Assembly: GCF_007990755.1 (NCBI RefSeq)
Contig: NZ_BJXA01000030.1
Coordinates: 32,410-96,409, forward strand
Origin: Nocardia ninae NBRC 108245
GTDB lineage: Bacteria > Actinomycetota > Actinomycetes > Mycobacteriales > Mycobacteriaceae
Direction: 5' to 3'
DNA length: 64,000 nucleotides
Under the pieces are notes generated by a model. That model worked only from the letters and a program-made list of their open reading frames with translations. It ran no database searches and was not told where the DNA came from. Both the position numbers and the translations under genes were made by a program. Numbering within the stretch: the stretch's first letter is position 1; each line of letters starts with the position of its first letter. Below are positions 8,777 to 17,465 of this stretch, piece by piece.

Positions 8777-9294
8777 TGTCGCCGAGCCCGGCCGCGGAAG
8801 AAGGTCGACCGGAAGCGAGACGGAGTGCGCCGGGGAAGAGTGGCCTCAACCATCACCATGTCGGCCCATGTTTCGGCGTCGCGTTCGCGATCGCTACCGT
8901 AGTCCTGTCTGCGCAAGACGCTGCGGATCGTTTCAAGCGACAATGACGGCATCAGCATGTGCAACGGCAGGTCCGTTGCACCGGTGGGGGCTTCGCTGGC
9001 TCCGGATCCGTGCCCGAGCAGCATGTGCCCGATCTCGTGCGCGATGATGTGATCGGCATGCCACTGGGTGGCGGCACCGTACAGGATCACGTCGTCCTCG
9101 TCGCGAGCGATCCACAGGCCGCTACCTGTTCCGCAGCCGGTGCCCGACAGAGCGCTGGCATCGATCGGATACACCGCGATTGGACGCCTGCGGTACTCGG
9201 CAACCCGACGGATGTATTCGGCGGTGTCCCACGGATACGGGATCGGGATCGCACGAGCCAGTTCCTCGAATCGCGCGCTCAGATCAATGCCCAT
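8773..9294 (-). CDS. ImmA/IrrE-like zinc metalloprotease
   Basis: A 173-residue protein with the zinc-protease motif AHEIGHMLLGHGSG (about residues 88-101); a downstream ERDAETWADMVM supplies the likely third acidic ligand. I chose the ATG at 9294 because GGGGAGGG precedes it at good spacing; a start 42 bp upstream is possible. Proteins of this size with HExxH beside HTH genes typically cleave or sense a repressor or act as the toxin half of a pair. Its stop overlaps the start of the DUF6545 membrane protein, so the two are translationally coupled. Confidence 0.8.
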   Translation of the reverse strand: MGIDLSARFEELARAIPIPYPWDTAEYIRRVAEYRRRPIAVYPIDASALSGTGCGTGSGLWIARDEDDVILYGAATQWHADHIIAHEIGHMLLGHGSGASEAPTGATDLPLHMLMPSLSLETIRSVLRRQDYGSDRERDAETWADMVMVEATLPRRTPSRFRSTFFRGRARRQ

Positions 9295-9373
9295 ATCGCC
9301 CTCCCCTACCGGGTCACGTGGCGGCTGCGGATGCACTCTCCGCGTTGTTGATCATGCTCCCTACCTGCACATT

Positions 9374-9802
9374 CTAGGTCGCCCTGCCTGTTTCACCCGA
9401 TCTATCGTCCGCTAACCGTGAGAACTGACCGGCGAGTTCATCAATGTCGATCTCCTCGCCACGCAGCGCCAGGTGACGGACACCGGCGTCCCGCGCGGCC
9501 GCCAGCAGCCGCAGCTCCCGATCGATGCCCGCCGCGACGGCGTTGTCGCCGCCCAGGTACGCCGCGGGCACCTGAAAATGCTGGGCAAGAGCGGCAAGCA
9601 GAGCTGGATCCACCGGGCTGCCGTCGCGCTCACCCGCGCGCAGGGCGGTGATCTGACCGCCCGATACCTCCCGGCCCAACTTTTTGCTGATCGAGAGCGC
9701 CACGGCGTCCACCGATTGCTCGGGATCGGTGCGGGTGTGGAATGTGGCGAACAGCTGGTTCACACGGGCGCTGAGAGGCTGGGAGCCGACGTCACTAGTC
9801 AT
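9374..9802 (-). CDS. EspR-like XRE regulator
   Basis: A 142-residue HTH protein whose layout matches mycobacterial EspR: an N-terminal LSARVNQLFATFH, then a helix-turn-helix (SGGQITALRAGERDGSPVDPALLAALAQHFQVPAAYL), then a helical C-terminal dimerisation part (IDRELRLLAAARDAGVRHLALR). EspR is a nucleoid-associated regulator of ESX-1 genes. The resemblance is of family, not proven function. It overlaps the stop of the next HTH gene by 8 bases and precedes the ImmA-like protease. Confidence 0.8.
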   Translation of the reverse strand: MTSDVGSQPLSARVNQLFATFHTRTDPEQSVDAVALSISKKLGREVSGGQITALRAGERDGSPVDPALLAALAQHFQVPAAYLGGDNAVAAGIDRELRLLAAARDAGVRHLALRGEEIDIDELAGQFSRLADDRSGETGRAT

Positions 9803-10478
9803 TTTCGCCTCCTCGCTGTCGTGACTGCTGGTACCTCAGTTCGAACTTTTCGCGAAGCTCCTTACCCACACCGGCGGCTTCTCGCCCACCCAGCAACCAC
9901 CGGCGGTACCAGCGCTCCTCGGCGTCTGGGTCGTCGCGGTCAACCGGTGCGGCCAGCGCCTCGGCTAGTGCGATCTCCAGGCCGGCGTGCGTGGTTCCCC
10001 GACTGCGATTGATCTCCAGCATATCGGTGGCCCATGCGCCGATGATGGAGCTGATCTCGCGGTCGAGTCGGCGAGCAAACTGTTGGATATCGGCGGCGGA
10101 TAGGGATTCCCCACTGTCGGCCGCTGCATTGAGTTCGCGCTGTAGGCCCGTCAGAGCCAAGACGCGATCCAGAGGAACCCCCACCACCTCGTGCCCCGCG
10201 CGCAACGGGGCGGGTGCCAACCGTGGTGTGTCGGTTGAAGCCGGTTGCTCGGCGCTCCAGTACGCGCGCGCTGCCGACCCCGGCTCCCAGCGCAACGCGG
10301 TGTCGAACTTGGCGAATGTCTTCGGCTGCGGGGATCGCAGTCCACGAGCCTCGGCCTTGACGATGGTCGGAACGGCTGGCCCGTCTGCAGCGCTGACCGC
10401 CTGAATGGTCATGCCCAACTGATTGCGGCGGGCTTTGATAACCGTCGCAAAGAACTCGGGATGCCCGGAGCTCACCAT
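9795..10478 (-). CDS. HTH-type protein of the DUF6545/ImmA set
   Basis: A 227-residue protein. Residues 5-70 look like an XRE-type HTH (FFATVIKARRNQLGMTIQAV, then VPTIVKAEARG and FAKFDTALRWEPGSAARAYW). The rest is Ala/Arg-rich and helical without a named domain. I chose the ATG at 10478 because the conserved part begins there; the reading frame is open 39 bp further upstream. No Shine-Dalgarno sequence is visible, which would fit a leaderless transcript. It is probably the first gene of the minus-strand set reaching to 6149. Confidence 0.7.
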   Translation of the reverse strand: MVSSGHPEFFATVIKARRNQLGMTIQAVSAADGPAVPTIVKAEARGLRSPQPKTFAKFDTALRWEPGSAARAYWSAEQPASTDTPRLAPAPLRAGHEVVGVPLDRVLALTGLQRELNAAADSGESLSAADIQQFARRLDREISSIIGAWATDMLEINRSRGTTHAGLEIALAEALAAPVDRDDPDAEERWYRRWLLGGREAAGVGKELREKFELRYQQSRQRGGEND

Positions 10479-10670
10479 AGACCATAGCGTAACTACAATT
10501 GAGGACAAATGCAGCACTAGGGGCCGCTAACACTGCAAATCGGTCCACAATGAAGCAATATATTAGTAAGAACGATTGCCAGCGGAGTGTGGAGTGACTA
10601 CCCTTCGGAGTGATACACCTCACAATCCAGCGACCCCGATACAAGCTCGACGGAGACGAGAGGCACGACG

Positions 10671-11744
10671 ATGTCAGGAGACCGAGCGGCCGGGAGCAAC
10701 GAGGATCCGGACCTCGTCCCGACGGGCGGCGCCCGGGGCGCGGTTCGCCATCCTGGTGGTCACCGCGTCCGGTCGAAAGAGGGCTGGGTTCTCATCGAGA
10801 CGATGACCGGCGAGCCGTCGGTGATTCTCGAGGATGGCCGGGTGCGGAAATTCGGTCACACCAACAGGACTCGCATCGCGGGCAGCGCCAACGTCGCTGC
10901 CCAGCTCGATGAGGTCCTGCGTCAGGTGCGCGGGGCGGCGCACCCCGTTCGGAGACAGATCCGGCTCGCATCCAGTCTGCCACTGCAAATCGTCGGGGTT
11001 CCCGTCGTCGGACCCTACGATCAGGTGTACGCCATTCAGCTCTGGGTTGGCCGCGCCGATGCTGCGATGCCGCCCAGGCTACCGATCGGCACATTGTCGC
11101 TCAATCCACGCACCGGCATCGCGCACGGCTGTGAAATCAGTCGAAAGACCGAAAATCCCGAAATCACCGGCACGAGCGTTCTGCCGCGCCTGTTGACGCA
11201 ACTGGACGGCTGCGACGATCGCGCCGGGCTGCTGGGGTTGATGTCCGCACCGGTCGGTCGGCGGTGGATCGGCACCGCGACAAGCGTCGGTCCGATACGT
11301 CGCCATCTGTGCATCGCGGCACGATGCTGTGCCTCAGCCGCCGGCCCGATCGTGCGAATCATCGTGTGTGACATCACCGAAGTGCAACCCCCGGCGCCGA
11401 TGTCACTCGACATCGGAGTTCTGCGCAAGATGCCGGTCCCTGCTGGCCACGCTGCGGGCCTGGTAGACCTGCGATCTGGCCTCGTGCACGAGTGGATCGC
11501 GCTGGGACCGCCGCCGCTGGATCGCTGGCTAACCGAGATCCCGCAGATTTACCCCGACGACGCCGCCGAGCTACAACGTTGCCGCAACGCCCTGATCGGC
11601 GGAGCAACCTCCGAAATGTGTTTGTTCCGAGTCCGATTCGGTGACGACAAGCCGTGGAGTCGTGTTGAGGCCCATTGGGTCGCTGTTCCATGCGACGACG
11701 CGCCCCAAGCATTGCTCGACGTGACCCTGCATGAGCCCGGGTAA
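10671..11744 (+). CDS. Rv3651-like (DUF5593) family protein, copy 1
   Basis: A 357-residue protein. Its N-terminal half has GWVLIETMTGEPSVILEDG, then a basic RVRKFGHTNRTRI, and later VVGPYDQVYAIQLWVG. Its C-terminal half has RRWIGTATSVGPIRRHLCI and VRIIVCDITEVQPP. This matches my memory of the Rv3651-like PAS-type sensor family of mycolate actinobacteria. GAGAGG precedes the ATG. It is about one third identical by eye to the gene at 12007, so the two are a tandem paralogous pair. No enzymatic motif is seen; a sensory or signalling role is inference. Confidence 0.7.
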   Translation: MSGDRAAGSNEDPDLVPTGGARGAVRHPGGHRVRSKEGWVLIETMTGEPSVILEDGRVRKFGHTNRTRIAGSANVAAQLDEVLRQVRGAAHPVRRQIRLASSLPLQIVGVPVVGPYDQVYAIQLWVGRADAAMPPRLPIGTLSLNPRTGIAHGCEISRKTENPEITGTSVLPRLLTQLDGCDDRAGLLGLMSAPVGRRWIGTATSVGPIRRHLCIAARCCASAAGPIVRIIVCDITEVQPPAPMSLDIGVLRKMPVPAGHAAGLVDLRSGLVHEWIALGPPPLDRWLTEIPQIYPDDAAELQRCRNALIGGATSEMCLFRVRFGDDKPWSRVEAHWVAVPCDDAPQALLDVTLHEPG

Positions 11745-11781
11745 CGGCTGGACCCACTAGGCCAGCCACCTGACAAGTGAA

Positions 11782-11842
11782 TTGCGCCCTCTTCGTAGGG
11801 TTTCCCGGCGTCAGCTGGAGGCGACGCCGGATGTAGCCGCCG
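11782..11842 (+). repeat. Conserved leader element, copy A
   Basis: About 60 bases shared with 13342-13405: TTGCGCCC, then AGGGTTTCCCGG, GCTGG, a GCGA core and CCGGATGTAGC, all in the same order and spacing. It lies about 165 bp upstream of the start at 12007. Copy B lies about 150 bp upstream of 13554. Repeated position ahead of genes suggests a shared promoter, operator or 5' leader. Confidence 0.6.
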
Positions 11843-12006
11843 AATGATCGATGCCTGGTTCAGCCAGCAACGGTCCGGCCGACCGATCTGTTCGACGACA
11901 CGAGTGCGATTCGCGGTCGTCGTCTACGCCGGTCGCATCCGACGGAGTCGCTGCAGCGTCCGCTCACCAGCGGCTCCGACAAGCCAATCGGACAGAGGAG
12001 CCCGCG

Positions 12007-13215
12007 ATGACCATCGACCCGCGCCCCGACATCAATCCCAAACCCACCAAGCATCTTCCGAGTCGAGTGGTCCACAACACGCCGTCGCAGAGCACCCACG
12101 AAGACCAACCTGCCACGACCGCCGAGCGCTGCCCATCACCGGCGCGATTGCCACGTCGACGTCCGGCAACCCCGAATCAGGACACCGCGGTACCTGCGCT
12201 TGCGCCCAAGCGCCAACCTGAGCTGCTGGGTTGGGTTCTCGCCGAAACATTGGCCGACAATGCCGAGGCAGTCGTGGTCGCTGAAGGTGAAAAGCTCAAA
12301 TCCCTTGGGATGCTTCACCGCACACGGATCGCGCAGAGCAGGCGGGCATCGACGGCGATGCCGCCACTCGTGCATCAATGCCTCATCACAAAGAAACGTC
12401 AGTATCGCGAGATCCCAGGCACCCACCCGTTGACCGTCCACGTCGTTCCCGCTGTTGGCCCATCAGGCACGGTTCATGCCGTCCAACTCTGGACCGGCAC
12501 GCCGGTCCAGAACCCGCCCCTGCGGGCACCCGTCGGCACAGTCGAGTGGGACGCCGCAACCGGTGTTGCTGAACTCAACACGGCGCTGGAACGACAGTTG
12601 GGGATCCCCACGCAGTTGTCCCGACCTCAGTACACATTGCCGGATCTTCTGAGTCACATCGACGGGTTCGACGACTTTCTCGGCTTCCTCGATCTGTTCG
12701 ATCGGGTATCAACAGTCGATCGATGGGTTGGGACAGTGACGACTCGGGGCCGATTCAGCATGATCCGCCGCCATCTGCGCATCGTGGCCCGAGTCCGTGT
12801 CGAGTCCGGTAAGCGTCGCGTGCGCGCCATCGTCCACGACATCACGACCCTGCAGCCACCGCCGCCGCCGCACGTCGACTCGGTCACGCTCGCGGGCTAC
12901 CCGGGATTGTCGACCCACGCAATCGCCCGCATCGATCTCGGCACCTGCCTGATCAATCGATGGCTCTGCCTCGGTCCCGGAACCCTTGAGCCATGGGCAC
13001 ACCAGAATCCGGAGATCGATGACTACAGCACAGCCGACATCGCACGATGCTGCGCCGAGTTGCACCGTGGCGCGACCACCGCCGCAGCGGATCTTCGAAT
13101 CCGCTTCGCGGAGTCGAACATTTGGATACCTATTCACGCCGAATGGACCGCACTTCCCGGAGCCCACCGACCGCAGGCCGTCGTCATCCTCGTGCCAGGT
13201 GAGCCGCGACCATGA
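12007..13215 (+). CDS. Rv3651-like (DUF5593) family protein, copy 2
   Basis: A 402-residue paralogue of the upstream gene. Matching blocks are GWVLAETLADNAEAVVVAEG, LHRTRIAQSRRAS, VGPSGTVHAVQLWTG, RWVGTVTTRGRFSMIRRHLRI and VRAIVHDITTLQPP, in the same order. It has an extra Pro/Arg-rich N-terminal extension of about 70 residues. I chose the ATG at 12007 because GAGGAG lies just upstream; the open frame extends 156 bp further. It is preceded by leader element A. Function unknown; a PAS-like sensory fold is inferred from the family. Confidence 0.7.
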   Translation: MTIDPRPDINPKPTKHLPSRVVHNTPSQSTHEDQPATTAERCPSPARLPRRRPATPNQDTAVPALAPKRQPELLGWVLAETLADNAEAVVVAEGEKLKSLGMLHRTRIAQSRRASTAMPPLVHQCLITKKRQYREIPGTHPLTVHVVPAVGPSGTVHAVQLWTGTPVQNPPLRAPVGTVEWDAATGVAELNTALERQLGIPTQLSRPQYTLPDLLSHIDGFDDFLGFLDLFDRVSTVDRWVGTVTTRGRFSMIRRHLRIVARVRVESGKRRVRAIVHDITTLQPPPPPHVDSVTLAGYPGLSTHAIARIDLGTCLINRWLCLGPGTLEPWAHQNPEIDDYSTADIARCCAELHRGATTAAADLRIRFAESNIWIPIHAEWTALPGAHRPQAVVILVPGEPRP

Positions 13216-13553
13216 TCGCCCTACGGCCTCACCTGTCAATTGAACACGTCCATCGGATGCGGCCAATCGCGCCACTCCTCGCGCCCGAAATTGTAGCCAG
13301 ATGGTGCGTTGCAGTTGCAATACCGCCTGGTCTACAATTGCGTTGCGCCCCTGTTCAGAGGGTTTCCCGGTGATCGCTGGCAGCGAATCCGGATGTAGCG
13401 CCGTCGATCAGCGGTTTTCTTCCCGACGGTTCCCGATCTTGATGACTACGGCACGTTCGCCGTCTCGGATCGAGTCTACCCGCTACCTCCGGCGGCCCAC
13501 CGGCTGATGGTCAGCCTTACTACGCCCGTCGGATGCCCCTGTGAGGTGTTCCC
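13216..13553. promoter_or_regulatory. Intergenic region with putative promoter and leader element B
   Basis: A 338-bp gap without a convincing gene. It holds a possible sigma-70-like promoter, TTGCAG at 13309-13314 and TACAAT at 13333-13338 with 18 bases between. Leader element B (13342-13405), the repeat of 11782-11842, follows immediately, so the element would lie at the very start of the transcript of the mobile module. Confidence 0.4.
13342..13405 (+). repeat. Conserved leader element, copy B
   Basis: Second copy of the element at 11782-11842, with the same conserved blocks (AGGGTTTCCCGG and CCGGATGTAGC). It begins 4 bases after a possible TACAAT -10 box, so it may be transcribed as a 5' leader of the genes from 13554. 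Confidence 0.6.
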
Positions 13554-13823
13554 ATGGCGCAAGTCCAGCAAGACCCGGCTTCGATCCGCGAACAGCAGAT
13601 TGCTATGTCCGCGCTCGCTCACACGGTCCGCGGAGATTTCAAAGCCGTGACCGCTCTCGTAGACATGATCCAGGACCCCGACGAAGGGGTACGCCCCGCC
13701 TTCGTCATCGTCACCTTGCTGGCCGAGTTCAAGAAGGGCATAGACCAGCACGACGCGGAGGAGCTGGCACTCTGGTTTTCCCACGAGGCCCAAGCCCTCG
13801 CCGCGCAGGCCGATCTCACCTGA
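13554..13823 (+). CDS. Small hypothetical protein of the integrase module
   Basis: An 89-residue helical protein (MAQVQQDPASIREQQI...; ALVDMIQDPDEGVRPAFVIVTLLAEFKKG) with no recognised domain. The composition (mixed charge, no signal or membrane segment) is that of a soluble cytosolic protein. It is the first of four closely packed plus-strand genes ending in a tyrosine recombinase. By position it could be a regulatory or antitoxin-like protein. Confidence 0.6.
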   Translation: MAQVQQDPASIREQQIAMSALAHTVRGDFKAVTALVDMIQDPDEGVRPAFVIVTLLAEFKKGIDQHDAEELALWFSHEAQALAAQADLT

Positions 13824-13835
13824 CCTGGCCGCGAT

Positions 13836-14075
13836 ATGGAATCCACCCAAGGCCGCCACGGTGGTCGCGGACGAATTCTGCGAATCCACCAGGTCTCGGC
13901 CCGAACCGGACACAGCCCCGACCGCATTCGCCATCTTCGCGTCAAAGGCCACGAACTCTACGACCGGGCCTGGAAAGCGGGCGGTGCCCGAAATTCTCCT
14001 CTGCTCTTTGACGAAGCCGACGTCGACGAGTGGGTGGCGTGCAAGAAGACGCCACTCGAACAGGACAGCCAATGA
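13836..14075 (+). CDS. Excisionase-like small DNA-binding protein
   Basis: A 79-residue protein with a MerR/excisionase-like helix-turn-helix: RIHQVSARTGHSPDRIRHLRVKG is a recognition unit, followed by LLFDEADVDEWVACK, the strand and helix typical of AlpA/Xis-type proteins. Its stop overlaps the ATG of the next gene. Its place two genes before the integrase fits a role in directing recombination or controlling the module. Confidence 0.65.
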   Translation: MESTQGRHGGRGRILRIHQVSARTGHSPDRIRHLRVKGHELYDRAWKAGGARNSPLLFDEADVDEWVACKKTPLEQDSQ

Positions 14076-14545
14076 GTAGCGACGCGAAAGGCATCGCCTT
14101 ACCACTGACCTGGTCCGCCAACCAATCCGCGACTCCGGCGGATACCGATCTACCGATACGACTTCCGATGCCGGAACTAATTGGCGACATCGACGCCCAG
14201 ACTGATCAATTCCACTACAGCGTCGCGTCGGTCGGCGTCAACGGCCGCCTCAGTGACCGCAGGCCAGTCGGAGTCTTGAACTGGGGACCGGAGTCGAGGT
14301 TGGCAATCGAGGTCGTCGGACGAACCATTGTCATCAGAGAGCACCAGCGCGGCGACCGCCGCCTAACAGGTCGAGGACATCTACTTCTACCGGCAGGTTG
14401 CCGCCATCGCTGCCAGATCGAACCGGGCGAGCAAGTTCTTGTCGCAACGTCAGTGCAACGCACACTTCTTCTTGTTTATCCGATACGGCTTATCGAGCAG
14501 GCGTTATCACCGTTGCATGAGCAAGCGACAGGTGGTGCCCGATGA
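14072..14545 (+). CDS. AbrB/SpoVT-like protein
   Basis: A 157-residue protein. Residues about 100-140 (GRGHLLLPAGCRHRCQIEPGEQVLVATS) fit the AbrB/SpoVT swapped-hairpin pattern of a strand, LPA.xR, PGE.v and a strand. The preceding ~30 residues (GVLNWGPESRLAIEVVGRTIVIRE) look like a second, weaker copy. Such proteins bind DNA as dimers. It overlaps both neighbours by 4 bases, so it is translated with the excisionase-like gene and the integrase. Confidence 0.6.
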   Translation: MSSDAKGIALPLTWSANQSATPADTDLPIRLPMPELIGDIDAQTDQFHYSVASVGVNGRLSDRRPVGVLNWGPESRLAIEVVGRTIVIREHQRGDRRLTGRGHLLLPAGCRHRCQIEPGEQVLVATSVQRTLLLVYPIRLIEQALSPLHEQATGGAR

Positions 14546-15558
14546 CAACCGCCACCGAGATCGAGGCCGCCAGGCTGTTGCTTGCGAAACTCGGACTCAC
14601 GCCGCAGCAACTCGTCGAAGCCACCCCGCCGGTCCACGTCCCGACCTTCAACACCTATATACAGGCGATCATCGCCACGATGCCGCCGACCACGCTCCGC
14701 GTCTACGGCCCCTACCTGCGACGCATCGAGGAGGCATGGAGTGCGCGTCTCATCACCGAGCCAACCCCTACCGAGCTGCGACAACTCGCCGAACAGACCA
14801 AACAGCAGGCTATCGTTCGTCGCAACTCGCGCGGTGGGCGTAGCGCAGTCGAGAGTCTCATCGCCGCCGCCCGGTATCTCTACCGGCACGCTGAAGAAGA
14901 CGGTTACATCCGCCCCGCTGACAACCCGGCGCGAAAGGTACCCAAACCCCGGAGGCTGGCCAGCACCAGGCGGGCGATACCCCACCAGCAACTCGCCGAA
15001 ATCGTGCACGTCGCGGCGACCACCGGAAACGACCCGTACCTGGATGCCATGCTGCTTCGCCTTCATATCGAAACCGCCTGTCGGCGAGCTGGCGCTCTTG
15101 CCTTAAGGCCGATGGACCTCGATCCACAACAATGCCTCGTTTTTCTACGCGAGAAGGGCGAAACAGTCCGTTGGCAACCAGTGTCGTACCCGCTCATGCA
15201 TGCCATGCTCAACCACATTGCGGAACGACACGGTGACAACCCCGTCGAATCCGAACCGTTGTTCCGTCAACGCGACGGCCGAGTGGTCACGCGGCGACGC
15301 TACGACTCCCTATGGAATCGGATCGGTGCTCGCCTCGAATGGGTCCGGCGCCAGCAGATCAGCACCCACTGGCTCCGCCACACGACCCTGACCTGGGTCG
15401 AGCGCAACTTCGGCTACGCCGTCGCCCGTGCCTACGCCGGACACACCGAACCAGACAGCCGTACCGGACAAACAGCCACCTACATCCGCGCCAGCGTCCA
15501 AGAGGTCGCCGAAGCGCTGTCCGCTATGACCGGAATCCCACATCCGCTCACCGGCTGA
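14542..15558 (+). CDS. Tyrosine recombinase / integrase
   Basis: A 338-residue phage-type integrase. The N-terminal SAM-like core-binding region includes PTFNTYIQAIIATMPPTTLRVY. The catalytic part shows the Arg of box I (LHIETACRRAGALAL), HWLRHTTLTW for box II, AGHTEPD for the third His, and the nucleophile in QTATYIRASV (Tyr about residue 314). All catalytic residues are present, so it could be active. ATGA overlap with the AbrB-like gene. A decayed copy of its first ~50 codons lies at 32516-32665. No tRNA or att site is visible beside it. Confidence 0.92.
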   Translation: MTTATEIEAARLLLAKLGLTPQQLVEATPPVHVPTFNTYIQAIIATMPPTTLRVYGPYLRRIEEAWSARLITEPTPTELRQLAEQTKQQAIVRRNSRGGRSAVESLIAAARYLYRHAEEDGYIRPADNPARKVPKPRRLASTRRAIPHQQLAEIVHVAATTGNDPYLDAMLLRLHIETACRRAGALALRPMDLDPQQCLVFLREKGETVRWQPVSYPLMHAMLNHIAERHGDNPVESEPLFRQRDGRVVTRRRYDSLWNRIGARLEWVRRQQISTHWLRHTTLTWVERNFGYAVARAYAGHTEPDSRTGQTATYIRASVQEVAEALSAMTGIPHPLTG

Positions 15559-15731
15559 TCAGTCGGAGGCAATCACGTCCCCAGGGAGACCCGTTCGAAG
15601 CCAACCGATAAATCGCCACCGGGGCAGGTTAAACCGAACCGGCTAGCTGTACGAGTTTCCCCCCAGTCCGACAACTCAAGCGCGCCTGGCAAATCGCTCA
15701 TCGCAGAGATTGGTCAGAGGAGGGTTGCGGG

Positions 15732-16269
15732 CTATCTGAAGTCCGGGAAACGGGTCAAGATCATGGCCGCGGCCATGGCCGACTCGGCGACCGTATGGAA
15801 GTCGTCGCAGATGTCCGTGCTGGCGTGCTCGTCCAACCAGGGCTCCGACATTTGGACGATCGCGTTCCGCAGCGCTGCGGCCTCGGTCGGGTGGCCGTTG
15901 GCGAGCACCACGGCTGCGGTGGCGACGCGGATATCGAGCGAGTGTTTGAACTGCGGGTCGACGGCAAGGACCGCGCGGACAGCAACTGCGGATCGACCCA
16001 CCGCTGCTCCAGCGCGGCCACCGAGAACGCCCCCGGATCCCACGCCCAGATATCACCATCGAGAAAGCAGCCGTATCCCGCACGCTCGGCAAGCTCTGGA
16101 TCGTGCTGGCGCGCCAGCTCTCCGGCATCCCACCGGCGAGCGGGACCGGGCCCGAGGTCGTGCGCTCGGCCGCCGCCAAATCCCACAGCCCGGCCGAGGA
16201 CTCCACACCACCGGGAAAACGACAACCCACACCAACAATCGCAATAGGATCACTATTCGAAGCAGACAC
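15732..16269 (-). pseudogene. Truncated PKS 5' end fused to an unrelated gene tail
   Basis: From the GTG at 16269 the first ~38 codons match the start of the PKS at 46965 almost exactly (SDPIAIVGVGCRFPGGVES). A frameshift near 16150 follows, but homology resumes in another frame (RWDAGELARQHDPELAERAG, then GDIWAWDPGAFSVAALEQ) and stops at WVDPQ near 15980. The remainder (15732-15985) is a different reading frame ending AAAMILTRFPDFR, the C-terminal end of an unidentified protein. The ketosynthase active site is missing, so this is a dead remnant created by deletion. Confidence 0.85.
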
Positions 16270-17465
16270 AACAACTCCTCGGATACGCAGGGCTCGGTGA
16301 TATGAGGATTGCAAAAGGGATCGAAGGAAATTCGAGGCCGCTACTCGGCGATACTCGTCACGTAGGACAAGCGATAAACCGGTGCCATGGTGACCGCAGG
16401 GGGCTGCCCCACCATCTCGAGCCCGTCCGTGGCAATGAAATGCAGATGTCTACCCCGGTAATCGACGGTGATACGCCCGTCTGATATGTCGTCTGGCTCG
16501 ACCAGCATGGTTTGGCGCACTCCTGCCGGCGCGTCGGTCAAAACGATCAGTATCCGATCGGGCATATGATCAATTTTTGGCAATAGGGGATCGTCGACAG
16601 CTTCCATCACTACCTCCGTAGAATGTAACACCTATCGAGCGCGTATCGCAGACTCGACTGAGGCGTAGAGCGTATTACCGCGACCATGGAATGGCCCGCG
16701 AAATGGTTTTCCAGCGGGACAGGCGCGGGATCCGAGAGCAAATGCTCTGCTCTAATACTCGGGTAAATAGCTTCCCGTGTCGAGCGGTCAATTCGGGCGG
16801 TACCGTACCGGTCACCCGGACGTCGCAGACAGGTCACGGACCGCGAAGTCCCGGCAATCCGGCTGCTGGGCGGTCTCTATCACCGTAAATGCCGAACGTC
16901 GACAGACCAGCGCGAGCTCAGCTACACCGTGCTCGCCGAAAGGTAACGAATCGGCTACATCGGCGAGCCCGCAATCTGGGCGTGTTGCTCACCTCGTCGA
17001 CGTGCGTCTCGCGGCGTGGCGGTGGACGCGTGGCCGATAGGGTTGCGGTGTATGGATGAGCGATCAGCCCTGATGATGTAGCGATATCCACGTTGTGGAT
17101 GGCGAAATGCCAGCTGCCGGTTGGCCACTCGGCCTCTGCGTGAGGTTCTGTCGACTTGTGCGATCGGGTGCGTTCACGCGGACACGCTCGGATGTGCCGG
17201 CATGACACGCCCGGAGTGGTCGGCCTGTAGCGACTTGTCGGCACATGACATCAGCAAAGGTGCTCGCCGCCCAATCCGTCGTTCGAATGCGCCGCTTCGC
17301 GCAGCCCACCGGATTTCAGCGAACATTTCGCAATCAAGCTTGTTGTGAATGCGGTTGCACTATGGCCGGTAAGCACGCATTATGAGTTTATGAGTGCTGA
17401 GCTGGCATTTCTGCTCCGCAGCGGGGCACTGCAGATTGTCGGGTCGTTCGAGACTATTTGAATCT
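15980..17465 (-). repeat. Left arm of large inverted duplication
   Basis: Homologous in inverted orientation to about 45930-47245. The arm contains a divergent promoter region, an 88-codon small gene and the 5' end of a PKS. Near the outer end, both copies share CGCATTATGAGTTT and an ACTATTTGAA run. The left arm is somewhat longer because of an insertion near 17040-17160. Confidence 0.85.
16341..16607 (-). CDS. DUF5988-like small protein, left copy
   Basis: An 88-residue protein beginning MEAVDDPLLPKIDHMPDRI, about 85 percent identical to the copy at 46619. The differences are mostly conservative, so both copies seem to have been kept functional. The layout (a TDAPAG loop, a GRITVDYRGRHLHF strand pair and a C-terminal PVYRLSYVTSIAE) resembles DUF5988 proteins often found in actinobacterial biosynthetic clusters; that assignment is tentative. 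It is preceded by ACGGAGG-like sequence and followed by the truncated PKS. Confidence 0.7.
   Translation of the reverse strand: MEAVDDPLLPKIDHMPDRILIVLTDAPAGVRQTMLVEPDDISDGRITVDYRGRHLHFIATDGLEMVGQPPAVTMAPVYRLSYVTSIAE

Noticed and set aside
16053-17309. Short frames in the left arm (FADVM and TPGVSC peptides) as genes
   Set aside because: Peptide similarity to the right arm shifts between frames and neither copy has a ribosome site or full-length homologue. I treat it as duplicated non-coding or relic sequence.
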